A stretch of 64,000 nucleotides of DNA. Origin: Bacillus_AB infantis_B (GTDB lineage: Bacteria > Bacillota > Bacilli > Bacillales > Cytobacillaceae). Shown piece after piece: positions 40,654 through 48,744 of this stretch. A model generated the notes under the pieces. It ran no database searches, had not been told where the DNA came from, and worked only from the letters and a program-made list of their open reading frames with translations. The number at the start of each line of letters is the position of its first letter. Within the stretch, counting starts at the first letter, position 1. The position numbers and the translations under genes are program-made. The DNA lies in the NCBI RefSeq assembly GCF_008180445.1, contig NZ_VTER01000008.1:62001-126000 (forward strand). Direction: 5' to 3'.

Positions 40654-41652
40654 ATGGAAAAAGTGTTGGAAATCAGAAATTTGCATGTATCCTTTTCCAC
40701 CTATGGCGGAGAGGTAAAAGCAGTCCGCGGTGTGGAATTTGATTTATACAAAGGGGAAACCCTCGCTATAGTCGGCGAATCGGGAAGCGGCAAAAGCGTC
40801 ACTTCCCAGAGCATCATGAAGCTGATACCATCCCCGCCAGGAAGAATCGCAGAGGGGTCGATCCTGTTCAATGGCCGTGACCTGACCCGGCTGAAAGAGG
40901 CAGAGATGCGGAAGATACGGGGGGCGGACATATCCATGATTTTTCAGGATCCCATGACGGCCCTTAATCCGACGATTACTGTAGGGGAACAGATTATTGA
41001 AGGAATCCGCCAGCATCAGTCCGTTTCCAAAGACCAGGCTAAGAAAAAGGCACTGGAAATGCTTAAGCTGGTGGGCATTCCCAGTCCTGAGTCAAGGCTC
41101 AGGCAATACCCGCACCAATTCAGCGGCGGCATGAGGCAGAGAATCGTCATTGCGATGGCCCTTGTCTGCGAGCCGGAAATATTGATTGCGGATGAGCCGA
41201 CGACCGCCCTGGATGTAACCATCCAGGCACAGATACTTGATTTGTTCAAGGAAATCCAGCAAAAGACAGGTGTATCCATCATATTGATCACCCATGACCT
41301 TGGCGTGGTTGCGCAGGTAGCTGACCGTGTCGCGGTTATGTATGCCGGGAAGATCGTTGAGGCAGGCACAAGGAGGGAGATCTTCTATAGTCCGCAGCAT
41401 CCTTATACAGTAGGGCTGCTGAACTCGGTGCCCCGCCTTGATTCTGAAGAAGGGGAGCTGGTGCCGATACCTGGATCGCCCCCTGATTTGTTCGCTCCGC
41501 CGCAGGGCTGTCCTTTTGCAGCAAGATGTGATTATGCAATGGAGGTTTGTGAAAAAGTCTATCCGTTTGAAAGCCGTTTAAGCAGTGAGCATTATGTGGA
41601 CTGCTGGCTGCAGGATGAGCGTGCTAAAAAACTGCTGACACGTGTAAGATAG
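40654..41652 (+). CDS. dppD: Dipeptide ABC transporter ATP-binding protein DppD
   Basis: 332 residues. Walker A GESGSGKS, ABC signature SGGMRQR, Walker B ILIADEPTTALD, the switch His in THDLG, and the C-terminal oligopeptide-transporter extension with CPFAARC. It pairs with YkfD, encoded further down the operon, as the second ATPase. GAGGAGG precedes the ATG. Confidence 0.95.
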   Translation: MEKVLEIRNLHVSFSTYGGEVKAVRGVEFDLYKGETLAIVGESGSGKSVTSQSIMKLIPSPPGRIAEGSILFNGRDLTRLKEAEMRKIRGADISMIFQDPMTALNPTITVGEQIIEGIRQHQSVSKDQAKKKALEMLKLVGIPSPESRLRQYPHQFSGGMRQRIVIAMALVCEPEILIADEPTTALDVTIQAQILDLFKEIQQKTGVSIILITHDLGVVAQVADRVAVMYAGKIVEAGTRREIFYSPQHPYTVGLLNSVPRLDSEEGELVPIPGSPPDLFAPPQGCPFAARCDYAMEVCEKVYPFESRLSSEHYVDCWLQDERAKKLLTRVR

Positions 41653-41654
41653 CG

Positions 41655-41691
41655 CCGCCCGCTTTCCGGCCGGGCCGGAAGGTAAGGCGGG
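41655..41691 (+). promoter_or_regulatory. Intra-operon hairpin before dppE
   Basis: TTCCGGC-CGG-GCCGGAA (41664-41680) enclosed by CCGCC/GGCGG (41655-41659 / 41686-41690). No T-run follows. It probably stabilises the dppE part of the mRNA after processing, giving more binding protein than permease. Confidence 0.65.
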
Positions 41692-41757
41692 ATTATCCAG
41701 ATGCAGGAGCCATATGGAACTGCATTGATAGATGAAAATGGAATGAGGGGGAGAAAA

Positions 41758-43389
41758 ATGAAAAAGTTTTTCATGTTGTTTCTGGCAATGTCGCTTGTAT
41801 TCGTCATGGCAGCCTGTACAGCCAATTCGGATACAGGAAGCGAACCTTCAGACGAGGGCAAAGATAGTGGGGATAGCGGAAGTGAAAAGGTGCTTTACTT
41901 AAATAATGGTGTAGAACCTACATCCTTTGATCCTCCAATCGGCTTTGATGCCGTTTCCTGGAACTCGCTGAATAATATCATGGAAGGCCTGACAAGGCTC
42001 GGCAAGGAGCATGAAGCAGAACCTGCCGCGGCAGAGAAATGGGATGTTTCAGAAGATGGCAAGACATACACATTCCATATTCGCGATAATGCAAAATGGT
42101 CTAACGGGGAAGATGTGACAGCAGGGGATTTTGTTTTTGCCTGGAAACGCCTGCTTGATCCGAATACAGGTTCGCCGGCGGCTTTCCTCGGCTATTTCAT
42201 TGAGGGCGGGGAAGCTTTTAATACTGGTGAAGGATCGGCTGATGAAGTAAATGTAAAAGCTGTCGATGATAAAACATTCGAAGTGACTTTGACAAGCCCG
42301 CAGGCTTACTTTTTAAACATCATCGCCAATCCGGCATTTTTCCCGGTCAACGAAAAAACAGCGACGGAAAATCCGGAATGGTTTGCAGAAGCTGACACCT
42401 TTGTAGGAAATGGCCCGTTCAAGCTGACAGAATGGGAGCATGACACAAATATGGTCATGGAGAAAAATGAAGAGTATTGGGATGCGGAAAATGTCAAACT
42501 GGATAAAGTGCACTGGGCGATGGTGAATGACACGAATACCGAATACCAGATGTATCAAAAAGGGGAGCTGGATACTTCAGATGTACCGGCAGACCTGAGC
42601 GAGCAGCTCTTTGAAGAAGGCAAGGTCCAGGTTGAAGATCAGGCCGGCCAATATTTCTACCGCTTTAATGTGAATAAGGAGCCATTCCAGAATGTGAACA
42701 TCAGAAAAGCTTTTGCAATGGCGGTGGATCAAGAGCAGATCGTTGAATTTGTAACCAAGAACCAGGAGCAGCCTGCTTATGGATTTGTTCCTCCAGGCTT
42801 TAAGGATCCGTCCGGGAATGATTTCCGCGAAGTTAACGGGGACCTGGTCAAAACTGATGCCGCACAGGCAAAAGAGCTGCTGAAGAAGGGAATGGAAGAG
42901 GAAGGCTACAGCGAGCTTCCTGAAGTGACTCTGACATACAGCACGAATGATGTGCATAAAAAAATTGCAGAAGCCCTTCAGCAGATGCTTAAAGAAAATC
43001 TGGGGGTCGATGTAAAGCTTGCAAATATGGAAGCAAACGTATTCGCGACTGAACAGAAGGCGCTGAACCTGCAGCTTTCCAGAAGCTCTTTCCTGGCTGA
43101 TTATGCTGACCCGATCAACTTCCTGGAGAACTTCCAGACCGGCCACTCGATGAACCGGACCGGCTGGAGCAATGCAGAGTTCGATAAGCTGATCCAGGGC
43201 GCGAAAAATGAAGCTGATGAAGCGAAACGCTATGACATGATGTACGAAGCAGAAAAAATCCTTTATAATGAGTCGCCTATTTTCTCACTGCATTTCTATA
43301 ACCAGGTATATCTCCAAAATGAAGCTGTATCAGGTATCGTCCGCCACCCAGTCGGATATCTGGAATTAAAATGGGCTGACAAAGAATAG
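41758..43389 (+). CDS. dppE: Dipeptide-binding lipoprotein DppE
   Basis: 543 residues, solute-binding protein family 5. Signal peptide with lipobox VMAAC (Cys 20) and a Ser/Asp/Gly linker, then LNNGVEPTSFDPPIGFDAVSW and WKLTEWEHD-type blocks of OppA/DppE. It binds dipeptides or murein peptides outside the membrane. ATG 41758 follows GAGGGGGAG; the frame upstream lacks a site. A terminator follows, but the ykf genes continue in the same direction, so readthrough or a second start is expected. Confidence 0.94.
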   Translation: MKKFFMLFLAMSLVFVMAACTANSDTGSEPSDEGKDSGDSGSEKVLYLNNGVEPTSFDPPIGFDAVSWNSLNNIMEGLTRLGKEHEAEPAAAEKWDVSEDGKTYTFHIRDNAKWSNGEDVTAGDFVFAWKRLLDPNTGSPAAFLGYFIEGGEAFNTGEGSADEVNVKAVDDKTFEVTLTSPQAYFLNIIANPAFFPVNEKTATENPEWFAEADTFVGNGPFKLTEWEHDTNMVMEKNEEYWDAENVKLDKVHWAMVNDTNTEYQMYQKGELDTSDVPADLSEQLFEEGKVQVEDQAGQYFYRFNVNKEPFQNVNIRKAFAMAVDQEQIVEFVTKNQEQPAYGFVPPGFKDPSGNDFREVNGDLVKTDAAQAKELLKKGMEEEGYSELPEVTLTYSTNDVHKKIAEALQQMLKENLGVDVKLANMEANVFATEQKALNLQLSRSSFLADYADPINFLENFQTGHSMNRTGWSNAEFDKLIQGAKNEADEAKRYDMMYEAEKILYNESPIFSLHFYNQVYLQNEAVSGIVRHPVGYLELKWADKE

Positions 43390-43394
43390 CATTG

Positions 43395-43426
43395 AAAAGG
43401 GGTGTTCTGCTGAACATCCCTTTTTA
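43395..43426 (+). terminator. Terminator-like hairpin between dppE and ldcA
   Basis: AAAAGGGGTGTTC / GAACATCCCTTTT (one G-T pair) with a TGCT loop and TTTTT. It may be partial, since ykf genes follow 40 bp later. Confidence 0.7.
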
Positions 43427-43465
43427 ACTGGCAAACGGCAGCGCATATGGAAAGGGGCATATGAT

Positions 43466-44386
43466 ATGAAAATAAAGCCGGGACATTTGAAAAAAGGGGA
43501 TGCTGTCGGTGTAGTATCACCGGCCAGCCCGCCTGAAGCCAAAAGCCTTGATAGGGGCATTAATTTTCTTAAAGAGCTGGGATTGGAAGTCAGAGAAGGA
43601 AAATCTGTCAGGAAACTAAATGGCTACCTGGCTGGCACAGACAAAGAGAGGCTCGAGGATCTGCATGATATGTTCGAAGACAAAGAGATCAAAGCGGTCT
43701 TTTGTGCAGGCGGGGGATACGGAACTGCCAGGATTGCAGGTGAACTGGATTATGGCCTTATTAAGGCCAATCCCAAAATATTCTGGGGGTATAGTGATAT
43801 CACCTTCCTTCATACGAGCGTAAGGCAGAAGACCGGACTTATTACCTTTCATGGTCCGATGCTTGCTTCCGATATCGGGAAGGAGGATGTCCACCCATTG
43901 TCCAAACAATATTTCAGCCAGCTTTTCAAGCCGGCAGATTCCTTATATACTGAAAAGATTTCACCTTTGGCAGCAGTGGTGGAAGGAAGGGCAGAAGGTC
44001 CTCTGACTGGAGGCAATCTATGCTTGATCGCGAGTACGCTTGGAACTTCTTTTGAGATTGATATGAGAGGGAAGCTGCTGCTGATCGAGGATATCAATGA
44101 AGAACCGCGCTCAGTCGACCGGATGCTGAATCAGCTGCTGATGGCAGGTAAATTATCTGAAGCAGCAGGCATTGTCGTGGGGGACTTTAACAAATGTGAA
44201 CCGCAGCGCGAGCTCAGCTTATCTCTTGATGAAGTTATTGATTACTATCTGATTAAAGCGGGCAGGCCGGCCATGAAAGGATTTAAGATCGGACATTGCT
44301 CGCCTCACTTCTCTGTTCCGCTCGGAGCGGATGCGGTGCTGGATACAGCGGAAAAACAATTGTATGTCGAAAGCGGCGTACGCTAA
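43466..44386 (+). CDS. ykfA: LD-carboxypeptidase (muramoyl-tetrapeptide carboxypeptidase) YkfA
   Basis: 306 residues, family S66. The nucleophile Ser lies in FWGYSDITFLH; the Glu and His of the triad fit LLLIEDINEEPRSVDRML and KIGHCSPHFSVPLG. No signal peptide, so cytosolic. It removes the terminal D-Ala from the L,D-bond of imported murein tetrapeptides. GGAAAGG precedes the start. Next gene 12 bp downstream. Confidence 0.92.
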   Translation: MKIKPGHLKKGDAVGVVSPASPPEAKSLDRGINFLKELGLEVREGKSVRKLNGYLAGTDKERLEDLHDMFEDKEIKAVFCAGGGYGTARIAGELDYGLIKANPKIFWGYSDITFLHTSVRQKTGLITFHGPMLASDIGKEDVHPLSKQYFSQLFKPADSLYTEKISPLAAVVEGRAEGPLTGGNLCLIASTLGTSFEIDMRGKLLLIEDINEEPRSVDRMLNQLLMAGKLSEAAGIVVGDFNKCEPQRELSLSLDEVIDYYLIKAGRPAMKGFKIGHCSPHFSVPLGADAVLDTAEKQLYVESGVR

Positions 44387-44398
44387 AGAGGTGCAAGG

Positions 44399-45508
44399 AT
44401 GAAAATTGAGCGAATTGAGACCTTCAGGGTTGCCATCCCATTGATCAAGCCGTTTAAGACTGCCTTAAGGACTGTGACTACAGCGGAATCTGTAGTCATT
44501 AAAATCACATGCGACAACGGCATTGAAGGCTGGGGAGAAGCTCCTCCTACAGTCGTCATCACCGGGGACAGCCTCATGAGCATCGAATCGGCCATCCACC
44601 ATGTGTTCAAGCCATATCTTGTCGGTAAAAGCCTTCTGAACTATGAAACTATTTTCCAGGCAATAAAGACATTGATGGTCGGGAATTCAAGTGCAAAAGC
44701 TGCGGTGGATATGGCTTTATATGACTGCCTTTCCAAGCATTGCAGGCTGCCGCTGTATCAATTCCTTGGCGGCGCGAAAAATGAAATCGAGACTGACTAT
44801 ACAGTGAGTGTGAACAATCCCGAAGAAATGGGCGATGATGCTGCTTCCTATATAGATCAGGGGTTCAATGTACTGAAGGTTAAGGTCGGAAAAGATGATA
44901 TCATGACAGACATCAGCCGAATAAAGGAAATCAGAAGGCGTGTCGGCAGCAAGGTGAAAATCAGGCTTGATGCGAATCAGGGGTGGCAGGCAAAGGATGC
45001 AGTAAGGGCCATCAGGAAAATGGAAGACAGCCTCCTCGACATTGAGCTGGTCGAACAGCCGGTTCCCGCAGACGATATTGAAGGGCTTAAACAAGTGACC
45101 GATTCCGTTGAAACTCTCATCATGGCGGATGAAAGTGTGTTCAGCCCGAAGCAGGCGCTCCAGGTGCTTTGTACGAGGAGTGCGGATCTGATCAATATCA
45201 AATTAATGAAGGCAGGGGGGATTTTCCAGGCCCAGGCCATCAACCAGCTGGCTGAAACCTGCGGTGTCGAATGCATGGTGGGAAGCATGATTGAAACAAA
45301 AATAGGCATCAGTGCCGCTGCCCATTTTGCTGCAAGCAAAAAAAATATCACACGCTTTGATTTTGATGCCCCCCTTATGCTGGCCAAAGATATGGTAGAA
45401 GGCGGCATCAGCTACAGCGGAAGGAAAATCACTTTCCCTGATGCAGCAGGGCTTGGCATCAGGCAAGTGTATTCAGAAGGAGGAATTTCAAGTGGGAATT
45501 CAGCATAA
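44399..45508 (+). CDS. ykfB: L-Ala-D/L-Glu epimerase YkfB
   Basis: 369 residues of the enolase superfamily (muconate-lactonising subgroup). Acid/base lysine in LKVKVGKDD, metal ligands in RLDANQGW, ELVEQP and MADES, and the second lysine in NIKLMKAGG. It epimerises L-Ala-D-Glu from the cell wall to L-Ala-L-Glu. AGAGGTG lies before the ATG. Its end overlaps ykfC by 17 bp. Confidence 0.94.
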   Translation: MKIERIETFRVAIPLIKPFKTALRTVTTAESVVIKITCDNGIEGWGEAPPTVVITGDSLMSIESAIHHVFKPYLVGKSLLNYETIFQAIKTLMVGNSSAKAAVDMALYDCLSKHCRLPLYQFLGGAKNEIETDYTVSVNNPEEMGDDAASYIDQGFNVLKVKVGKDDIMTDISRIKEIRRRVGSKVKIRLDANQGWQAKDAVRAIRKMEDSLLDIELVEQPVPADDIEGLKQVTDSVETLIMADESVFSPKQALQVLCTRSADLINIKLMKAGGIFQAQAINQLAETCGVECMVGSMIETKIGISAAAHFAASKKNITRFDFDAPLMLAKDMVEGGISYSGRKITFPDAAGLGIRQVYSEGGISSGNSA

Positions 45509-46421
45509 ATGGCTGGTAAATGTACCAGTGGCGACAGTCTGGACCTACCCTGAATCGGCCAGGGAAATAGATGGAAAAGCGATTTCCAGCGGGCCGGACA
45601 TAGAGGGATGGCTGGCTGGCCTGACATATGAAACTAGCCTCGCGCTTTGTAATGAAAACAGAATCCAGACCCAGGCACTGTTTGGCCAGGAGGTTATCCT
45701 CCTGGAAGAAAAGGGGCCTTGGGCGAGCGTCATAATCCTTAGCCAGCCTTCAGGAAAAAATGAAAGAGGCTATCCTGGCTGGATGCCAAAAAGCCAGCTG
45801 ATGAAACTGAATGAATGGAATATCAAAAAAGGCCCTGTTGCATCTATCAGTTCAAAAAAAGCTGTATTGTATTCAGAGGAAGAGAAGCCTTTATTGGAAC
45901 TCAGCTTTGAAACTGTCCTTCCTGCTGTTGAGAAAACTGATGAGTGGCTTAAAGTTAGGATTCCTGAAGGATACGGACTTCTTCGGCAGGAGGATGTTAT
46001 CCTCCATCCTTCTTTGGAAGCGAGGAGGAAGGGGAATGGAGAGGGAATCGTTTCCGAAGGTGAGCGCTTCCTTGGCTTGCCTTACCTGTGGGGAGGGATG
46101 AGCAGCTGGGGATATGACTGCTCGGGATTCAGCTATAATATGTGCAGGGCAAACGGCTATATCATCCCAAGGGATGCGCATGATCAGGCACAAAATGGCA
46201 AGAAAGTGGATCTTGCTGAGATCCAGCCGGGTGACCTGCTGTTTTTTGCTTACCAGGAAGGCCGGGGCAGCATCCATCATGTGGGAATCTTTTATGGAGA
46301 CGGAAAATTGCTCCATTCGCCGAACACAGGAAAAACAATCGAAATTATCCCGCTTAAAGACACCATCTATGAGAAGGAATTATGCGCAGCACGCCGTTAT
46401 TGGCAGGAGGGAGAAGATTGA
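45492..46421 (+). CDS. ykfC: NlpC/P60 gamma-D-glutamyl-L-diamino acid endopeptidase YkfC
   Basis: 309 residues. Two N-terminal SH3-like domains (about 10-180), then the NlpC/P60 catalytic domain with the Cys in WGYDCSGFSYNMC and the His in SIHHVGIFYGDGKLLHSP. No signal peptide, so it works on imported peptides, cutting L-Ala-gamma-D-Glu from meso-DAP. GTG 45492 is chosen because AAGGAGGA lies 7 nt before it; the frame is open further up inside ykfB but has no site there. Confidence 0.93.
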   Translation: MGIQHKWLVNVPVATVWTYPESAREIDGKAISSGPDIEGWLAGLTYETSLALCNENRIQTQALFGQEVILLEEKGPWASVIILSQPSGKNERGYPGWMPKSQLMKLNEWNIKKGPVASISSKKAVLYSEEEKPLLELSFETVLPAVEKTDEWLKVRIPEGYGLLRQEDVILHPSLEARRKGNGEGIVSEGERFLGLPYLWGGMSSWGYDCSGFSYNMCRANGYIIPRDAHDQAQNGKKVDLAEIQPGDLLFFAYQEGRGSIHHVGIFYGDGKLLHSPNTGKTIEIIPLKDTIYEKELCAARRYWQEGED

Positions 46422-46423
46422 CA

Positions 46424-47431
46424 ATGCCGGACAGCATACTTGAGGTAAAGAATCTCAAAAAACATTTTACGCTTGGAAAAGGAGAGGTGTTAAAAGCTGT
46501 TGACGGCATTTCCTTTGATATAAAAAAGGGAGAAACCCTCGGAATTGTCGGTGAATCAGGATGCGGAAAATCGACTGCCGGCAGGACGATTATCGGGCTT
46601 TACGACAGTACAGATGGGGATGTCATCTTCAATGGAAAAAATGTCCACAGCATGACAAACAGGGAGCGCTTCTCTTTCCACAAGCAGATGCAGATGATTT
46701 TCCAGGATCCCTATGCTTCGCTCAATCCCAGATCAACAGTAAGCGAAATCATTGCCGAGCCGATGGAAGTCCATGGCTTATTACGGAATAAACAGGAGCG
46801 GATGGAAAAAATCTATCAGCTTCTGGAGGATGTCGGACTTAATAGAGAGCATGCCGGACGGTATCCGCACGAATTCAGCGGGGGACAGAGACAGAGGATC
46901 GGCATCGCGAGGGCCCTCGCCCTGGAGCCTGAATTCATTATAGCGGATGAACCGATATCAGCACTGGACGTTTCGGTCCAGGCCCAGGTGGTGAACCTGC
47001 TCAAAAAGCTTCAGAAGGAAAAAGGGCTGACATACTTATTCATCGCCCATGACCTGTCAATGGTCAAGCAGATAAGCGACCGGATCGGTGTCATGTACCT
47101 GGGGCATATGATGGAGCTCACAACCAGTAAGGAATTGTACCGTAATCCGCTTCATCCATATACACGGGCTTTGCTTTCGGCCATTCCGATCCCTGATCCG
47201 GATGTTGAGGATCAAAGGGAAAGAATCATCCTTCAAGGCGAGCTGCCAAGCCCGATCGATCCTCCAAGCGGCTGTGTGTTCCGGACCAGATGCCCTCACA
47301 GCATGGATATTTGTGCAGAAAAGACGCCTGTCTGGCAGGAGGCGGAGAAATCAAGGTTTGTCGCCTGCCATTTATACGATCCCAATCTGACCGGAAATCA
47401 TGACAGCTCACAGGCAGCAGCATCTAAATGA
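46424..47431 (+). CDS. ykfD: Oligopeptide ABC transporter ATP-binding protein YkfD
   Basis: 335 residues. Walker A GESGCGKS, signature SGGQRQR, Walker B FIIADEPISALD, HDLS, and a C-terminal extension with CVFRTRCPHSMDIC, of the OppF/DppF type. It is the second ATPase for the DppBC permease, whose dppD partner lies upstream. ATG 46424 gives 12-nt spacing to GGAGGG; TTG 46418, overlapping the ykfC stop, gives 6 nt and is a real alternative. The stop overlaps the next start (ATGA). Confidence 0.93.
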   Translation: MPDSILEVKNLKKHFTLGKGEVLKAVDGISFDIKKGETLGIVGESGCGKSTAGRTIIGLYDSTDGDVIFNGKNVHSMTNRERFSFHKQMQMIFQDPYASLNPRSTVSEIIAEPMEVHGLLRNKQERMEKIYQLLEDVGLNREHAGRYPHEFSGGQRQRIGIARALALEPEFIIADEPISALDVSVQAQVVNLLKKLQKEKGLTYLFIAHDLSMVKQISDRIGVMYLGHMMELTTSKELYRNPLHPYTRALLSAIPIPDPDVEDQRERIILQGELPSPIDPPSGCVFRTRCPHSMDICAEKTPVWQEAEKSRFVACHLYDPNLTGNHDSSQAAASK

Positions 47432-48243
47432 CCGGGCTGCTCTCGGAAAATATCAATCAACTTGAACAGAGGCTGGCTGATATCCTCAGGCAATGTCCGG
47501 GTAATGCCAGTCTGGCAGTAGAGTACGGCGAGATGGCAATCTATATGAACAGCGGGCGGACATATCCTGCAGCAAGCCTCATCAAAATCCCGATCATGAT
47601 GGAAGCTTTCTTTCAGGCGGAGGCGGGCGCCCTGGATCTCAATGAGCAGGTGCGCATTGGCGGGATTGAAAAGTCCGGCGGGGCCGGCATCATTCAATCT
47701 CTTTCAGTAAAAGCTTCCCTAAGCATTCTGGACTGTATAACCTTGATGATTATAGTCTCAGACAACACAGCTGCCAATCTGCTGATAAAATTGCTGGGCA
47801 AGAAGAATATTAATGACAGAATGCATGGACTGGGTCTTCAAACGACTGTACTGGGCAGAAAAATGATGGACTTTGAAGCCGCTGCAAAAGGTATTGAAAA
47901 TTTTACCACTGCGGCGGATATGGTGAAATGCCTGAGAGCAATAAAAGATGGTGAATTATTTTCCGAAAAGAACCGCAGCAGGATGCTCGATATAATGGAA
48001 GCGCAGCAATTCAGAGAAAAGCTGCCAGCCATTGCATGCAAGGACCTGAAGATTGCCAATAAAACCGGGGAGCTGCCTGGAATCGAGCATGATTGCGCCA
48101 TCTTTACTTCAGGCCGGGATGATTTATATGCTGCCGTCCTGATTGACAGTCTCTCAAGCCCGGAAGAAGGAAAACATGCAATAAGGCAAATTGGGAGCCG
48201 GTTATCTGAGTTTCTTTGCCTTCCGGAAACAGAAACGGGGTGA
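47428..48243 (+). CDS. Cytosolic beta-lactamase class A-like serine hydrolase
   Basis: 271 residues. The three active-site motifs of penicillin-binding enzymes are intact: Ser50-x-x-Lys53 (ASLIK), Ser111-Asp-Asn113 and Lys212-Thr-Gly214. No signal peptide or membrane anchor. The Glu166-x-x-x-Asn motif needed for class A beta-lactam hydrolysis is not evident in the corresponding stretch (MMDFEAAAKGIEN). It is coupled to ykfD by an ATGA overlap, at the end of the murein-peptide recycling operon. A peptidase or amidase on imported muropeptides is more likely than antibiotic resistance. Confidence 0.85.
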   Translation: MTGLLSENINQLEQRLADILRQCPGNASLAVEYGEMAIYMNSGRTYPAASLIKIPIMMEAFFQAEAGALDLNEQVRIGGIEKSGGAGIIQSLSVKASLSILDCITLMIIVSDNTAANLLIKLLGKKNINDRMHGLGLQTTVLGRKMMDFEAAAKGIENFTTAADMVKCLRAIKDGELFSEKNRSRMLDIMEAQQFREKLPAIACKDLKIANKTGELPGIEHDCAIFTSGRDDLYAAVLIDSLSSPEEGKHAIRQIGSRLSEFLCLPETETG

Positions 48244-48247
48244 AAAT

Positions 48248-48589
48248 ATGAAAGAGTTTAAGAATTATAGTGATTTCTGGCCTTTTTATCTTTCGCAGCA
48301 CAGCAAAAAATCCACTAGGACATGGCATTTCATCGGCACTACTTTTGTATATATCTGTATTGCTCTTGCCATCATTTATTTGAATGTCTGGTTCATCATC
48401 CTGGCGCCGGTCATTGCTTATGGGTTTGCCTGGTTCTCCCATTTCTTTATTGAAGGAAATAAGCCGGCAACTTTTGGACATCCACTCTGGTCGCTTCGGG
48501 CTGACTTCCAAATGTATTTCTATATTTTAACTGGACGTCTTTCAAGGGAAATCGACATTCTGCCTGAACAATATTCAGCAGAAAAATAG
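48248..48589 (+). CDS. DUF962 / Mpo1-like membrane protein
   Basis: 113 residues, with FWPFYLSQHSKKSTRTWHFIGT, a membrane hairpin (about 32-60), HFFIEGNKPATFGHPLWSLRADF and FYILTGRLSREI. His residues at HSKK, WHFIG, SHFF and GHP are those of the Mpo1 family (yeast 2-hydroxy fatty acid dioxygenase). Bacterial role unknown. ATG 48248 has CGGGG upstream and follows the hydrolase by 4 bp, so it is in the same operon. Confidence 0.82.
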   Translation: MKEFKNYSDFWPFYLSQHSKKSTRTWHFIGTTFVYICIALAIIYLNVWFIILAPVIAYGFAWFSHFFIEGNKPATFGHPLWSLRADFQMYFYILTGRLSREIDILPEQYSAEK

Positions 48590-48599
48590 ACTATCAGAA

Positions 48600-48630
48600 A
48601 AGCATCCTCAGCCGCTGGGATGCTTCTTTC
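48600..48630 (+). terminator. Terminator of the dpp-ykf operon
   Basis: AAGCATCC(T)CAG / CTGGGATGCTT stem with a bulged T, then CTTTC. Confidence 0.75.
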
Positions 48631-48744
48631 ATTCTTAGTACTCCGCATACTGGTCTTTGACACTATAGGGGGAGGGATAGTAATATAATCATAGGTATAT
48701 AGTAATTTTTTCCTAATAATAGACTAGGACAGGTGGACATCATT

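Noticed and set aside
47428..48243. Annotation as an antibiotic-resistance beta-lactamase.
   Set aside because: No secretion signal and no clear Glu166 motif; the gene is coupled to a murein-peptide transporter gene.
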